Positions 35,608 through 45,415 are shown, counted from the first letter of the stretch. The stretch is 64,000 nucleotides of DNA from Paenibacillus_AQ nitricinens (GCF_052056485.1 NZ_CP183948.1:6386001-6450000), one strand, 5' to 3'. Translations and numbers: made by a program. The notes: a model not told the origin generated them from the sequence alone.

Positions 35608-36420
35608 CTAGCGATTCGCCCCCACATATTTGCCCAGCTCTACAATCATACTCCCCATCCGTTCATGCTCAGGCATGATGATACGCTGTACGCCCTCTTC
35701 CTTAAGTGCCTCAGAGGTAATACGCCCTACAGAAACAGCAAGCACTTTATCCTCGAAAGACTTCAGCATCTCCTCCAGCTTACCCTGTTCCCGAGCAAAT
35801 TGAGAGAGGAAACGAAATTGTGGCGCACTCGTAAAAGCCACGGCATCAATCTTACCTTCTATGATTTCTGTAAGCAATCTTTCAAGCTCACCCGGTTCTG
35901 GTAGAGTATGACGATACGGCAGCACTTGGCGGGTATTCGCCCCAGCCTCCTGCAGCCATTCGAGCATACGAGGCGCTGGATCGCCGTGCAGCTGCAGTAC
36001 GACCTCCTTGCCCTGCAAATCCAGAGATTGAAGCCCACGAATCAATCCGATCGTACTTCCGTCGTCGTCACGAACCTCCGGCGTAAGTCCTCTTTTTTTC
36101 AAAGCATTCACTGTCTTATAACCCCGTGCAGCAATAATAGAACCAGAAAGGACTTCTAAGAAACGCTCAGCGATATTCAGGCGTTCAGCCGTTTGGAAGA
36201 GAGCATCCAGTCCCATGCCTGTGGTAAGGATCACCAAATAAGGCGGATCACTAATCCATGAATTCAATCCTTCCTCCAACGCCTCATCATCAAGAAAGAC
36301 AGTACCTTGAGCAGGTCGGCATAACGCCGTCCCCCCCATATTTTGCACCAGCTTGGCCATCTCTTCCGATTTGCGCGGACCCGCCAAGGCGACCGTGAAC
36401 CCCTTCAGTTGCTCTGCCAT
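35608..36420 (-). CDS. hemD: Uroporphyrinogen-III synthase
   Basis: Cyclises and inverts ring D of hydroxymethylbilane to make uroporphyrinogen III for haem, sirohaem and B12. The 270-residue protein has the two-domain HemD fold with weak but recognisable landmarks: VALAGPRKSEEMAKLVQNMGG at the N-terminus, VILTTGMGLDALFQTAERL, VLQLHGDPAPRMLEWL, VLPYRHTLPE, DAVAFTSAPQFRFLSQFA and VSVGRITSEALKEEGV. It is away from the usual hemAXCDBL cluster, so it may be a second copy serving another tetrapyrrole branch. A GGAGAG site is about 12 nt upstream of the ATG. Confidence 0.88.
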   Translation of the reverse strand: MAEQLKGFTVALAGPRKSEEMAKLVQNMGGTALCRPAQGTVFLDDEALEEGLNSWISDPPYLVILTTGMGLDALFQTAERLNIAERFLEVLSGSIIAARGYKTVNALKKRGLTPEVRDDDGSTIGLIRGLQSLDLQGKEVVLQLHGDPAPRMLEWLQEAGANTRQVLPYRHTLPEPGELERLLTEIIEGKIDAVAFTSAPQFRFLSQFAREQGKLEEMLKSFEDKVLAVSVGRITSEALKEEGVQRIIMPEHERMGSMIVELGKYVGANR

Positions 36421-36538
36421 GTACTATTATCTCTCCTCTCTCCGTTGCCTAACCCAACATTATTGTTTATCAGTATACTTGCAAAGGGCTGCAAAAGGGA
36501 AGATAAAAGCATCGTTTTCCTATATGAAATATATATCA

Positions 36539-38536
36539 TTACTTGGAGGAGTGTATTTTAAAGCTACTCACAAGCTTTTGCAGTTCCTCTGCAAGATGGC
36601 TAAGATCGGTAGATGAAGATGCCATCTCCTCAACAGAAGCGAGCTGCTCTTGCGCTGCCGTTGCGATGGTCTCTGTATTCACAGCCGCTTCTTCAGAAAT
36701 GCCACGAATCTCTCCTATAGCCTTCTCCATGTGATCTGATTCCACCAATAAGGTCTGTACAGCCCCACCCATTGCCTCAATCTTCTCTGCGGCACTCTTG
36801 ACCGCTCTACGAATACGGGAGAAAGAACGTCCGGAAGTATCCACGGCCTCAATCCCTTCGGTTACGCGCTGCTTTGTGTCTTCCATCGTATGGGTCACCA
36901 GTGTCATCTCACTATTAATGGCGGTAATCTGCTCAGCAATCAAATGCGCTGATTTCTCTGATTCCTCTGCCAGCTTACGCACTTCAGCAGCAACAACGGC
37001 AAATCCACGGCCATGCTCTCCAGCTCTGGCCGCCTCAATAGATGCATTGAGAGCTAACAGATTGGTCTGACGGGCAATCCCTGTGATGACGCCGACAATG
37101 CCCTCAATTTGACCGGTCCTTTCATTTAGCTTGTCGATTACACTGCCAAGCTCACCCACCGTTCTATCGATACCATTGATCTTATCCACCACGCTGATGA
37201 CAGAATCATTTCCTTCCGAAGCAGAGAGTGAAGTCTTGTCCATCATCGCAGAGACCTGCTCCATATATACAGAAATATGATCCACTTCGCTGGTCGTCGC
37301 CGCTGTACTTTCCATTCCTTTTCGTACACCAATTACCTGCCGTTCAGTCCCTGCTGCTACCTCCTGAATTGCTATCGTCATTTGTTCGATCGTTTGAGCA
37401 TTCTGCTCCGCACTGGCAGTTAGCTCTTCGGCTGAAGAGGAGACATTACTCGTCATCTCCTGCACACCTATGATCATCTCGCGCAGGCTGAGCACCATTA
37501 ATTGAAAGTTCTCTGCTAGCATACCAATCTCATCTTTACGGAAAGCCCCCATGTCTTCGGACAGATCCCCTTTAGCTATCACTGCAGTTGCTTTGCGCAG
37601 ACGGGTAAGCGGCTTCAGAATAGATTGAATATTAAAATAAACCACGATCAGTGCAAGTAAAACGGAAACTACGATAACAAGCAGCGCTGTATCGCGAATC
37701 CCGCTTGTTGCCGAAGTCACTTCATCTATGCTTATCGTACCGCCGATTCTCCAGCCCGTAAGCTCATTCACCATAAACGTCATCTTTTTGTGCGTATCCT
37801 TGTAAACATAATCAAAGGTACCTTGTTCTTCCTTGAACATTTCCTTTACAAAATCAGCCGATGATTCCTGCCCAATAACCTCTGTTGGATGAACAAGATA
37901 TTTCTTGCTGTTATCAAGGATAATAATATATCCTTCCTTGCCAACCTTAGCCGAGGTCAAAGCTCCTAAAGTGGAGAGATTGAGATTCAAGGTAACCACC
38001 CCGTCTCCGCTCTTCAGGACCGTTGATATGGCAACTGCCGTTTCCTGATTTACGGTTTGAAAGGCCGGAGAGATCACCACACCCTTCCCGTGCTTCAGAG
38101 AATTCACATAAGCACTTTCCTTCCTTGGATCGTAGCCTTCAGGTAGCTTGGCTTCCGAAGCATGGATAGATTCCCCTCTGCTTGTACTAACATAGATGTC
38201 TAGAACATCAGGATGCAGCACAGCATATTCCTTCAGTCTGGATTCCATAGAAGCTGCCGTCTGCCCAGTTGCCTCCCTGTTGGCACTCTCAGCAGTGAAC
38301 TCAGCGGCAAAATAAGAAATAGCATCTATTTTGGATTGAATATTCGAGTTGATGATTTCATTTACTGCCACAACACTTTCAGTAGCATTGCTCACTAGAT
38401 GATCTTCCACTTCATGGCTGGCAGATTGATAGGTACGCCAACCTATAATGATACTGGGTAAGAGCAGAACTAGTAGGTATGTAAGAATTAATTTGGTTCG
38501 GATACTCATACCCGCTTTTTTGTTCATAGTTGTCAT
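36539..38536 (-). CDS. Methyl-accepting chemotaxis protein with dCache-like sensor
   Basis: Transmembrane chemoreceptor, about 665 residues. First helix at about 13-35, large outer sensor domain (about 40-280; GYIIILDNSKKYLVHPTEVIG and GWRIGGTISIDEV are typical of dCache), second helix (about 283-303), HAMP (305-358), then the signalling coiled coil with hairpin tip GIARQTNLLALNASIEAARAGEHGRGFAVVAAEVRKLAEES. No response-regulator or aerotaxis cofactor domain is present, and the ligand is unknown. The ORF opens with a GTG at 38539; ATG at 38536 or at 38524 (MNKKAG) is also possible, none having a strong ribosome site. Confidence 0.94.
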   Translation of the reverse strand: MTTMNKKAGMSIRTKLILTYLLVLLLPSIIIGWRTYQSASHEVEDHLVSNATESVVAVNEIINSNIQSKIDAISYFAAEFTAESANREATGQTAASMESRLKEYAVLHPDVLDIYVSTSRGESIHASEAKLPEGYDPRKESAYVNSLKHGKGVVISPAFQTVNQETAVAISTVLKSGDGVVTLNLNLSTLGALTSAKVGKEGYIIILDNSKKYLVHPTEVIGQESSADFVKEMFKEEQGTFDYVYKDTHKKMTFMVNELTGWRIGGTISIDEVTSATSGIRDTALLVIVVSVLLALIVVYFNIQSILKPLTRLRKATAVIAKGDLSEDMGAFRKDEIGMLAENFQLMVLSLREMIIGVQEMTSNVSSSAEELTASAEQNAQTIEQMTIAIQEVAAGTERQVIGVRKGMESTAATTSEVDHISVYMEQVSAMMDKTSLSASEGNDSVISVVDKINGIDRTVGELGSVIDKLNERTGQIEGIVGVITGIARQTNLLALNASIEAARAGEHGRGFAVVAAEVRKLAEESEKSAHLIAEQITAINSEMTLVTHTMEDTKQRVTEGIEAVDTSGRSFSRIRRAVKSAAEKIEAMGGAVQTLLVESDHMEKAIGEIRGISEEAAVNTETIATAAQEQLASVEEMASSSTDLSHLAEELQKLVSSFKIHSSK

Positions 38537-38679
38537 CACTCTCTCTCTCTTCGAGTCTTAAAGAAGGACTTATTTACCAGACTTACTATATAATTATATA
38601 TCCTCCTTTGGAACCGATTTTCCTCCTATCTTTCTTCATTTTTCTCATCATTCTTAAGAATTGTCATATAAACGCAACA

Positions 38680-38705
38680 AAAAGACCGCCTCAAAGAGCG
38701 CGATC
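38680..38705 (-). terminator. Intrinsic terminator of the PerR/Fur gene
   Basis: On the minus strand GATCGC pairs with GCGGTC (one wobble) and is followed by TTTTTG. Confidence 0.7.
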
Positions 38706-38764
38706 TACTCAAATAAGCCTATTTCTTATCATTACCGCAGCAAAAGGCTCCGGTTCTTTCATCC

Positions 38765-39160
38765 CTAGTTCACGTTCTTGTTCTTGCAGTTCGGGCAGAC
38801 GCCTCCGAATACCACATGAGCATGACCAATCGTATAACCTGTATCCTTGGCCACTGTGTTCATCCAGTCTCGTGGAACTTGGTTCATTACCTCATCAACC
38901 GCACCGCAAACCTCACAAATGATATGCTGGTGATCATCCATGCGGGCATCATATCTGCTGGCAGCCTCACCGAGCTTGAGCTCACGAATCATTTGTTTAT
39001 CTGAAAGATAACGAAGAGAGTTATATACAGTACCGTATGCTAAGCTATGACCTTGCTCTACTAGCCGGTTCATCACTTCCGCGGCTGTGGGATGGTCATG
39101 TGAATTAAGGACGATATCGTAAACGGCTTGACGTTGGGAAGTCAAATTTAGACTTTTCAT
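38765..39160 (-). CDS. Fur-superfamily regulator, PerR-like
   Basis: Metal-dependent repressor of 131 residues. N-terminal winged helix with LTSQRQAVYDIVLNSHDHPTAAEV and YGTVYNSLRYLSD. Zinc site made of two CxxC pairs (CEVC and CPNC). Regulatory-site residues match B. subtilis PerR rather than Fur: His in HDHPT, Asp in SRYD, HxH in DDHQH, and Asp in CGAVDEV (Fur has Glu there). PerR senses peroxide by oxidising these His ligands with Fe(II). ATG at 39160 has AGAGG nine bases upstream, so the ORF start at 39169 is rejected. Peroxide regulation is inferred from residues only; a nickel or zinc role is not excluded. Confidence 0.85.
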   Translation of the reverse strand: MKSLNLTSQRQAVYDIVLNSHDHPTAAEVMNRLVEQGHSLAYGTVYNSLRYLSDKQMIRELKLGEAASRYDARMDDHQHIICEVCGAVDEVMNQVPRDWMNTVAKDTGYTIGHAHVVFGGVCPNCKNKNVN

Positions 39161-39251
39161 TGCTATCATCCTCTAACTTATTTTTAGATCAAGTATAAAT
39201 CGCGAACGTAAGAACGTCAATCCCACTTTTATCCACTGTTTACTCTCTCAG

Positions 39252-40349
39252 CTACTTAATCAATCCAGAATATTTGATGTCAACGTCAGCTTTGACCTGA
39301 AAATCGAGACCCGCATAAAGCCCCTTCCACACTTCCATTTCGGTATCATTATTAAAATGCCTGGCTCCATAGTGCAGACCCCACCCAAATGGATCCAGAC
39401 CACTAGCTTGAATTTTAGTCAATAACGATAATATATCTTGTTCCAGTTCTCTTCCCCCGGCTGCCGCAATCCCCTCCAACTTACCATTGGTCACCAGATC
39501 CGGACTGCTACTTTCTTCGAGAATCCCTCTAATCTTAATATGATATCGAATAGTAGCTTTCCCGTGCTCTGGCGTCAGAATTTTGTAGTCTGAGGACGAT
39601 CTCTCTGTGTAGTACTGATACATAACTCCCTCTGAATGGGCCGGCAAATTAGTTCGTAAGTTCGAGCGCGACAGCAGATTATATAACCGTGTTTCGTTGG
39701 GAGTAAGAACCATTTTAATTTTCTCATTATTAAGCAGAGCAATTTTATTTATTAAAAACTCCTTATCCCCTCTTGCCTCGATAATCGGTAGAATCGGATC
39801 AATTCCCTTCTCATAAATATTTCTCATCAGCTGAAAGGAATATACACTAGAAATAAATGGAGATTCCGTGCCTTGTCCACTCATCGCCAGAATAAGAGAA
39901 TTTGATGGGATCCGCTCCGATTGGGGTCTTACCTGTAGAACCTGAAGTGCTTCCGGACGCCCTATTGCGAAATTAAGAATAAGCTGCATATCTCTACGTC
40001 GCACAGCCCAATCCATAACATGTAGAATGTCTTTACGCGCAACCCCCTCCCCCAAAATAATCGATTTACAATGGGAGTAATCAAGCTCCTTTTCCACTCT
40101 GGATTTCATTCTACGAAGCGCTTCCGAAATGCTCGGAGACTCCTCAGTCAATATTTGCATCTTCTCATCAATCTTGGTAACATCCCCTTGAGGGATGGCA
40201 AGCTTCAAGCTAATCTTAAAATTGCCTTCTTCTGCACCTTGATCAACGCCGATCGCCAGCACAAAAATCCGCAAATCAATCTCCTTGAAGTCACAACCAG
40301 CAAGAAGAAGGAATAAGGTAATCCCAATTCCGGCAAGGAATCTTCTCAC
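39252..40349 (-). CDS. Spore germinant receptor C subunit (Ger(x)C lipoprotein)
   Basis: Third gene of a gerA-type operon. 365 residues; lipoprotein signal peptide with lipobox LLAGC (Cys at about 19), then the Ger(x)C fold: DFKEIDLRIFVLAIGVDQG, ISEALRRMKSRVEKELDYSHCKSIILGE and the C-terminal domain ending GWGLHYGARHFNND...VKADVDIKYSGLIK. The subunit sits on the outer face of the spore inner membrane and is needed for nutrient-triggered germination. It overlaps the preceding B-subunit gene by 4 nt. The germinant is not predictable from sequence. Confidence 0.95.
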   Translation of the reverse strand: MRRFLAGIGITLFLLLAGCDFKEIDLRIFVLAIGVDQGAEEGNFKISLKLAIPQGDVTKIDEKMQILTEESPSISEALRRMKSRVEKELDYSHCKSIILGEGVARKDILHVMDWAVRRRDMQLILNFAIGRPEALQVLQVRPQSERIPSNSLILAMSGQGTESPFISSVYSFQLMRNIYEKGIDPILPIIEARGDKEFLINKIALLNNEKIKMVLTPNETRLYNLLSRSNLRTNLPAHSEGVMYQYYTERSSSDYKILTPEHGKATIRYHIKIRGILEESSSPDLVTNGKLEGIAAAGGRELEQDILSLLTKIQASGLDPFGWGLHYGARHFNNDTEMEVWKGLYAGLDFQVKADVDIKYSGLIK

Positions 40350-41449
40350 AGGTTCCCCCTCCTAACTTTGCGATAACAATAAAATAACAGAGCGATGATG
40401 AACATCTCACCAAACCAGCGAATTTGCAGAAACCAGGCACCAAACATGTTAAGTTGATATTGATTCAGCCCCATTAAGGACAGAACCATTGCGCTAAACA
40501 AGACTAGGATGCTCCACTCTTTCCATTGCTCTGCTTTTGGGGACTGTTTTTTTACAGATGAAACGGCACCTTTAAAAAGCTCTAGACCTCCATGCCAATG
40601 AACAATTACACTCACCAGAGATAAACTCAAATAGGCGAAATAAAAAATAAACAGCATCCGTTCAATAATAAAGGATTCCATCCGAATACTGTCGGCCGTC
40701 GAGAACCATGTATACACATGTCTATCAATTGCAATGGTTCCAAAGTAACCGATGGGGACCAAAAAGGTTAAGAGAAGTACGAGCAGTCCCTCCACCCCTA
40801 AAATCCAAACATGCTTTAGCTTCAGCCCATGAAATACCCGATTAAATATAGCAAGGTTTAAGTAACCACTAAAAGAAAAGGTAGCTGCCGAAAGGCTCAT
40901 TAGGTCCGGCTTATGCCAGAAGTATGTTAAGACCTGCAGAACAGAATCCCAATTGAAGTCCGGATTGGTCAATGCTTTTACGAGGCCATAAATAATTAAC
41001 GGTAAGGTTACGCTGAGAATGATTTCAAGCCCATACAAGATGGATAGAGAATCGAAACGACAGCAGATGCAGACCAGGACTAAAAAACTGATCACAACAG
41101 TATAAGGACTCGAATCCGGACTGATAAACCGCAGCGTGATATCTACAAAAGAAAGTAGCGTAACCCCACCGGCCATACACCATAAGCCAGCAAAAAGGAG
41201 TAGCAAGGTTCTGGCTAACTTCTTAGGAAGCAAAGAGTAAAATATTTCTGGAAAACCCTCTCCGGGGAACTTAGCAATCAATACAGTAAATATATAAACA
41301 AACAAAGTGCCAAAAATCGTTCCAATTAGTATGGATATCAAAGCACCTGAAAAACGTCTGTCTATTAGTTCCCTAGGAACAAAATTAATGATATTAATCA
41401 AGCTGTTCATCAGAAAAAGACAGTAGAAATAACGGCTTTTGGCCATCAA
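40346..41449 (-). CDS. Spore germinant receptor B subunit (GerAB/GerKB permease-like)
   Basis: Second gene of the operon; 367 residues with ten predicted membrane helices, from the amino acid/polyamine/organocation (APC) superfamily. Family segments include INFVPRELIDRRFSGALISILIG near the N-terminus, FPGEGFPEIF and the central YGLEIILSVTLPLIIYGLVKALTNPDFNWD. The B subunit is thought to bind the germinant. It overlaps its neighbours by 4 nt on each side. Confidence 0.94.
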   Translation of the reverse strand: MMAKSRYFYCLFLMNSLINIINFVPRELIDRRFSGALISILIGTIFGTLFVYIFTVLIAKFPGEGFPEIFYSLLPKKLARTLLLLFAGLWCMAGGVTLLSFVDITLRFISPDSSPYTVVISFLVLVCICCRFDSLSILYGLEIILSVTLPLIIYGLVKALTNPDFNWDSVLQVLTYFWHKPDLMSLSAATFSFSGYLNLAIFNRVFHGLKLKHVWILGVEGLLVLLLTFLVPIGYFGTIAIDRHVYTWFSTADSIRMESFIIERMLFIFYFAYLSLSLVSVIVHWHGGLELFKGAVSSVKKQSPKAEQWKEWSILVLFSAMVLSLMGLNQYQLNMFGAWFLQIRWFGEMFIIALLFYCYRKVRRGNL

Positions 41450-42804
41450 TATTTCCCGCCCTTCTTCTTACCAAAGTTATCAAGAAAAAACAACCTGAAA
41501 TAGGGTTGTCCAAAACTCCGTTGATTGCATAAATACATCGCGAACCCCACCACACAGATCACTACACCAACCATTCCTAGAACAGCGGCAGCTATAAGAA
41601 AAATGTACTTCAGCACGCGTATCGACAAGCTCATCATATTCAATGGAATCAGAAAATTGGATATTGCAACGGCCGAGACCAATATAATCATAATGTTACC
41701 TACAAGCCCTGCAGCCGTAGCTGCTTGACCCAAGATTAGACCTCCGACCGTCGTGGCCGTAGGACCAATCGCCTTGGGAAGCCGTAAACTCGCCTCGGTC
41801 AGAAATTCCATCATCATAAGCATTAAGAGCACTTCTACAAAAGATGGATAGGGCACAGTCGCACGACTACCTGAAATGAGCAGTGCAACCTGTACACGAA
41901 TAATCTCGGGATTATAAGAGGTAAGTGTTACATAGATCGCAGGCAGCCACAACGTCATGCACACACCGATAATCCGGAGTAGCTTTAAGAACCGACCCAC
42001 AATAGGAAATTGTATTTTATCATCCATGGATGTAAAGAAATCGTTAAATATGGAAGGCAGCACTATCGCATATCCCGTTGTATCCAGGAGTATCGCTACT
42101 TTTCCTTCAGACAAATTAAATACGACTCTATCAGGCCTTTCGGTCACAATGGACTTGGGCAATATTCTCAGACTGTCACTACTTATAAATTTCTCAAGTT
42201 CTCCCATTGCCTGCAAAATATCAACCTTTAGGGTACTCATCTTCTCCCTTAATTCCTCTAACACATTATGATCAACACGCTTAGTATCATATAGGATTGC
42301 CACCTTTGTTTTGGAGACATCGCCGATGACCATGGTTTCCATTTTGAGATTAGTGGATTGATAGCGCCGACGAATCATGTTCAGATTCACCGCAAGATCC
42401 TCCGTTAGCGCATCTGAAGGTCCCTGAGAAATGCTTTCTGCAGACGTTTCACTGACACCACTACTTTCCGTACTCATTGCGTCATAAAAACAAATCACAT
42501 CATTTATGCTAAGAAGAACATATCCGCTAAGCAAAAGATTGATCGCTGTTTCCTTCGTAGTCTCTTCTTCCGTGCCCGGATACGTCGTAATGTAATCAAG
42601 GTAAGCGTTAGTATCGCCCATCTCATAAAATGGTGTAATCACATGGCGACTGAGTGTCTGCGAATCTGTAACGCTTTTAATATAAATTAAGTTGATCTGC
42701 CCAAAAGGCGCTACGAGCGTCCTTTCGATTAAATCGGCGAATCCGTCCAATTCACCCTTGATCCATTCCAGAGAAACATCGTGCTTATCCTGTTGAACTG
42801 ACAT
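41446..42804 (-). CDS. Spore germinant receptor A subunit (GerAA/GerKA)
   Basis: First gene of the operon; 452 residues. A soluble N-terminal region (to about 240) with the family-specific LPKSIVTERPDRVVFNLSEGKVAILLDTTGYAIVLPSIF boundary is followed by membrane helices (about 275-435) including SRATVPYPSFVEVLLMLMMMEFLTEASLRLPKAIGPTATTVGGLILGQAA. The N-terminal domain is slightly shorter than in GerAA (about 480). AGGAGGGATGATCC stands before the ATG. A sigma-G-like promoter lies 44 nt upstream. A subunits form an oligomeric channel in the germination complex. Confidence 0.95.
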   Translation of the reverse strand: MSVQQDKHDVSLEWIKGELDGFADLIERTLVAPFGQINLIYIKSVTDSQTLSRHVITPFYEMGDTNAYLDYITTYPGTEEETTKETAINLLLSGYVLLSINDVICFYDAMSTESSGVSETSAESISQGPSDALTEDLAVNLNMIRRRYQSTNLKMETMVIGDVSKTKVAILYDTKRVDHNVLEELREKMSTLKVDILQAMGELEKFISSDSLRILPKSIVTERPDRVVFNLSEGKVAILLDTTGYAIVLPSIFNDFFTSMDDKIQFPIVGRFLKLLRIIGVCMTLWLPAIYVTLTSYNPEIIRVQVALLISGSRATVPYPSFVEVLLMLMMMEFLTEASLRLPKAIGPTATTVGGLILGQAATAAGLVGNIMIILVSAVAISNFLIPLNMMSLSIRVLKYIFLIAAAVLGMVGVVICVVGFAMYLCNQRSFGQPYFRLFFLDNFGKKKGGKY

Positions 42805-42847
42805 GGATCATCCCTCCTAATTATCCTGCGCTTCCCGGATGCCACCT

Positions 42848-42878
42848 TATTTTGGCACTATTTCTCTCAATTCATGCA
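42848..42878 (-). promoter_or_regulatory. Sigma-G-like promoter of the ger operon
   Basis: On the minus strand TGCATG (42873-42878), 18-nt spacer, CAAAATA (42848-42854). This compares with the forespore sigma-G pattern TGHATR-N18-CATWMTA with a single mismatch. The distance to the start codon (44 nt) and the forespore expression of ger genes in B. subtilis support it. Confidence 0.55.
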
Positions 42879-42961
42879 CTACACATATGAACACAGAGTT
42901 TCTTTTAACGGGTCTGTGGTAATAAATGAAATGAGTATTGTATAGATGGAGGGATAATAAG

Positions 42962-44509
42962 ATGGATCCACATCGTAAAATAACGCAAGGTCTCCCGCAA
43001 TTTCCTGAATCATTATGGAGAGACACTACGGATTTACCGACTTTTCCAAAGCTGACTGAAAATATTACTACAGATGTCGCAGTGATCGGCGGCGGGATTA
43101 CAGGCATTACTACAGCCTATCTCTTAAGCAAAGCTGGATACAAGGTCACACTATTGGAGGCAGGGGAAATTCTCAGCGGTACTACGGGGTTTACAAGCGC
43201 CAAAATCTCTGCCCAGCACGGATTAATCTACAATCATTTGATGAAGCATTTCGGAAAAGAGAACGCCCTTCTCTATTATCAATCAAATCATAGGGCTATG
43301 AATTGGATCATAAATACAGCTGAAGAACTTGAAGTGTCTTGCGGCATGAAACGTGAAGCAGCCTATCTATACGCGGATGCTGAAGATCATAAAACGCTTA
43401 AAGAGTTGGAAGAAGAGTATAAAGCCTATGAACAATTGGGTCTGCCCGGTGAATGGCTGGATAACGTATCTATCCCTCTGATGGCGAGCGGTGCGATTAA
43501 ATTACCAGGACAAGCTCGTTTTCACCCCCTGCAATATCTGAAGGCCTTGTTGAAGGTTATCGTGGAAAAAGGTGGCGTGATCTATGAGCATACGATGATG
43601 ACGGACAAGGTGGAGAAGAACGATAAGCTTACGCTTTTTACAGAAAAGAATGACCACCGCATCACCTGCCGTTACGCTGTGTCGGCTTCTCATTTCCCCT
43701 TCTACGATGGAGGTGCGTTATATTTCTCGCGACTTCATGCTGAACGTTCCTATTGTATGGCGATCCAGCCCGAAACGGATTTTGAGGGTGGAATGTATTT
43801 AAGCGCCAGCGAACCAACCCGTTCTCTGCGTGCTGTGGAGTGGGAAGGACATCCTCTGGTTATCGTAGGTGGGGAGAATCATAAGACAGGCCAAGGCATC
43901 TGCACGATAGGTCATTATGAGAATCTGGAACTGTTCGCAGGTCACTTGCTGGGCATCAAATCGATCCCTTACCGCTGGTCGGCACAGGATTTAATTACCC
44001 TGGACAGGGTTCCCTACATCGGCAAGATTTCAGACAACGAAGAGATTTATATCGCTACGGGATTCGGAAAATGGGGCATGACAAGCGGTACCTTGTCCGC
44101 TCAAATCATCTCGGATCAGATTCAGCGCAAAGATAATCCATATACAGAGCTATACGATCCATCCCGCTTCAAAGTTGGCGCCAGCCTAAAGAGCTTCTTC
44201 GTTCAAAATGCCAATGTGGCAAAAGAGCTTGTAGCGGGAAAAGTTGAGATCGTCCACAAAAAGACAAGTGACCTGGAGGCAGACGAAGGAGCCGTTGTCT
44301 TCCATGACGGCAAACGGGTTGGCGCCTACAAAGATCCAGAAGGTAAACTTCATCTGGTGGACAGAACTTGTACGCATATGGGCTGTGAATGTGAATGGAA
44401 CGACGGCGATCGTTCTTGGGATTGCCCTTGCCACGGCTCCCGTTTCTCCTATGATGGAGAAGTATTGGAAGGACCTGCATCGGTGCCACTGACGAAGCTT
44501 TACGAATAA
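42962..44509 (+). CDS. FAD-dependent oxidoreductase fused to a Rieske [2Fe-2S] domain
   Basis: 515-residue two-domain protein. The DAO-type flavin domain (about 35-395) has the dinucleotide motif DVAVIGGGITGITTAYLLSKAGYKVTLLEAG and IYIATGFGKWGMTSGTLSAQIISD. The C-terminal Rieske domain (about 420-515) has cluster ligands CTHMGC and CPCHGSRFSYDGEVLEGPA. Such proteins are common in Bacilli (B. subtilis YhfW-like); the substrate is unknown. ATG at 42962 has GGAGGG eight bases upstream; the TTG ORF start at 42938 lies before it. Divergent from the ger operon, followed by an SDR gene 110 nt away with its own possible promoter. Confidence 0.9.
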   Translation: MDPHRKITQGLPQFPESLWRDTTDLPTFPKLTENITTDVAVIGGGITGITTAYLLSKAGYKVTLLEAGEILSGTTGFTSAKISAQHGLIYNHLMKHFGKENALLYYQSNHRAMNWIINTAEELEVSCGMKREAAYLYADAEDHKTLKELEEEYKAYEQLGLPGEWLDNVSIPLMASGAIKLPGQARFHPLQYLKALLKVIVEKGGVIYEHTMMTDKVEKNDKLTLFTEKNDHRITCRYAVSASHFPFYDGGALYFSRLHAERSYCMAIQPETDFEGGMYLSASEPTRSLRAVEWEGHPLVIVGGENHKTGQGICTIGHYENLELFAGHLLGIKSIPYRWSAQDLITLDRVPYIGKISDNEEIYIATGFGKWGMTSGTLSAQIISDQIQRKDNPYTELYDPSRFKVGASLKSFFVQNANVAKELVAGKVEIVHKKTSDLEADEGAVVFHDGKRVGAYKDPEGKLHLVDRTCTHMGCECEWNDGDRSWDCPCHGSRFSYDGEVLEGPASVPLTKLYE

Positions 44510-44533
44510 ATTGAGGTCCTTCGGCAGGGGCGG

Positions 44534-44564
44534 TTGTGAATGCCGTATAGCATTCAGGTATAAT
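44534..44564 (+). promoter_or_regulatory. Possible promoter with internal palindrome before the SDR gene
   Basis: TTGTGA (44534-44539), 19-nt spacer, TATAAT (44559-44564). The spacer is 2 nt too long. A perfect inverted repeat GAATGC-N6-GCATTC (44538-44555) fills it, as expected for an operator or a twist-type regulator site. Confidence 0.45.
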
Positions 44565-44619
44565 AGGACATGAATGAAGCATTAGCTTCAAAAATGTTTA
44601 AAGGAGCGTGACGTTAGAG

Positions 44620-45339
44620 ATGGATTTGAGAGGAAAGAGTGTTGTGATTACGGGTGCGGGCAAAGGGATCGGCAAATCCTTAGCCATGGCACTAGCTAAG
44701 GAAGGTGCTAATTTGGGCCTGATCTCCAGAACTTCAGGCGATCTCGAAGCGTTGAAATCAGCTTTAACGGAAGTATACGACGTGAAAGTCAGCATTGCCG
44801 TAGCGGATATCGCTGTACGCGAAGAGGCTGAACGTGCGGTTGCTTACCTGCAAAATGAGCTAGGACCATTTGACGCATTGATTAACAATGCCGGAATTGC
44901 AAAATTCGGCACATTAGTAGAAATGGACCCCGCCGATTGGGAAAGCCATATCCAAGTCAATCTTTACGGAACCTATTATGTAACTCGCGCTGCACTGCCA
45001 GCTATGATTGAGAAAAATGGTGGAAATATCATCAATATCTCTTCTACCGCGGGAGAGCGTGGCTTCGCGACAGGCTCGGCTTATTGCGCATCCAAGTTTG
45101 CACTGATGGGCATGACCGAAGCCCTCGCACAAGAGGTGCGTAAGCACAACATCCGCGTCGTAGCCTTGACTCCAAGCACTGTAAACACTGGACTAGCTTC
45201 CAACGCTGGACTTAAGATCGGTGACGAAGACCGCATGATGCAGCCTGAGGATGTAGCTGAATTGGCCTTAACAGCCTTGAAGCTCCCGGATCGTGTCTTC
45301 CTAAAAACAGCAGGACTCTGGACCACGAATCCGCAATAA
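44620..45339 (+). CDS. Short-chain dehydrogenase/reductase, FabG-like
   Basis: NAD(P)-dependent oxidoreductase of 239 residues. Cofactor motif VVITGAGKGIGKSLA near residue 10, NNAGIAKFGTL, catalytic Ser in NIINISSTAGERG and YCASK (Tyr and Lys). C-terminus ends LKTAGLWTTNPQ. It resembles 3-oxoacyl-ACP reductases, but many such Bacillus genes have other or unknown substrates and no fatty acid genes are near. ATG at 44620 is the sensible start; AAAGGAG lies 13 nt upstream, somewhat far, and the GTG ORF start at 44608 is too close to it. Confidence 0.9.
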   Translation: MDLRGKSVVITGAGKGIGKSLAMALAKEGANLGLISRTSGDLEALKSALTEVYDVKVSIAVADIAVREEAERAVAYLQNELGPFDALINNAGIAKFGTLVEMDPADWESHIQVNLYGTYYVTRAALPAMIEKNGGNIINISSTAGERGFATGSAYCASKFALMGMTEALAQEVRKHNIRVVALTPSTVNTGLASNAGLKIGDEDRMMQPEDVAELALTALKLPDRVFLKTAGLWTTNPQ

Positions 45340-45415
45340 AACAGAGCTGGCTGGTTCTACGCCAGCCGTACTTTGTGGAGAAGAAAACCTCAAGACTGCT
45401 CTTCTCCATCCTCTG

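Noticed and set aside
44169..44591. 140-codon minus-strand ORF over the Rieske domain
   Set aside because: Antisense shadow; the plus-strand Rieske motifs are clearly real.
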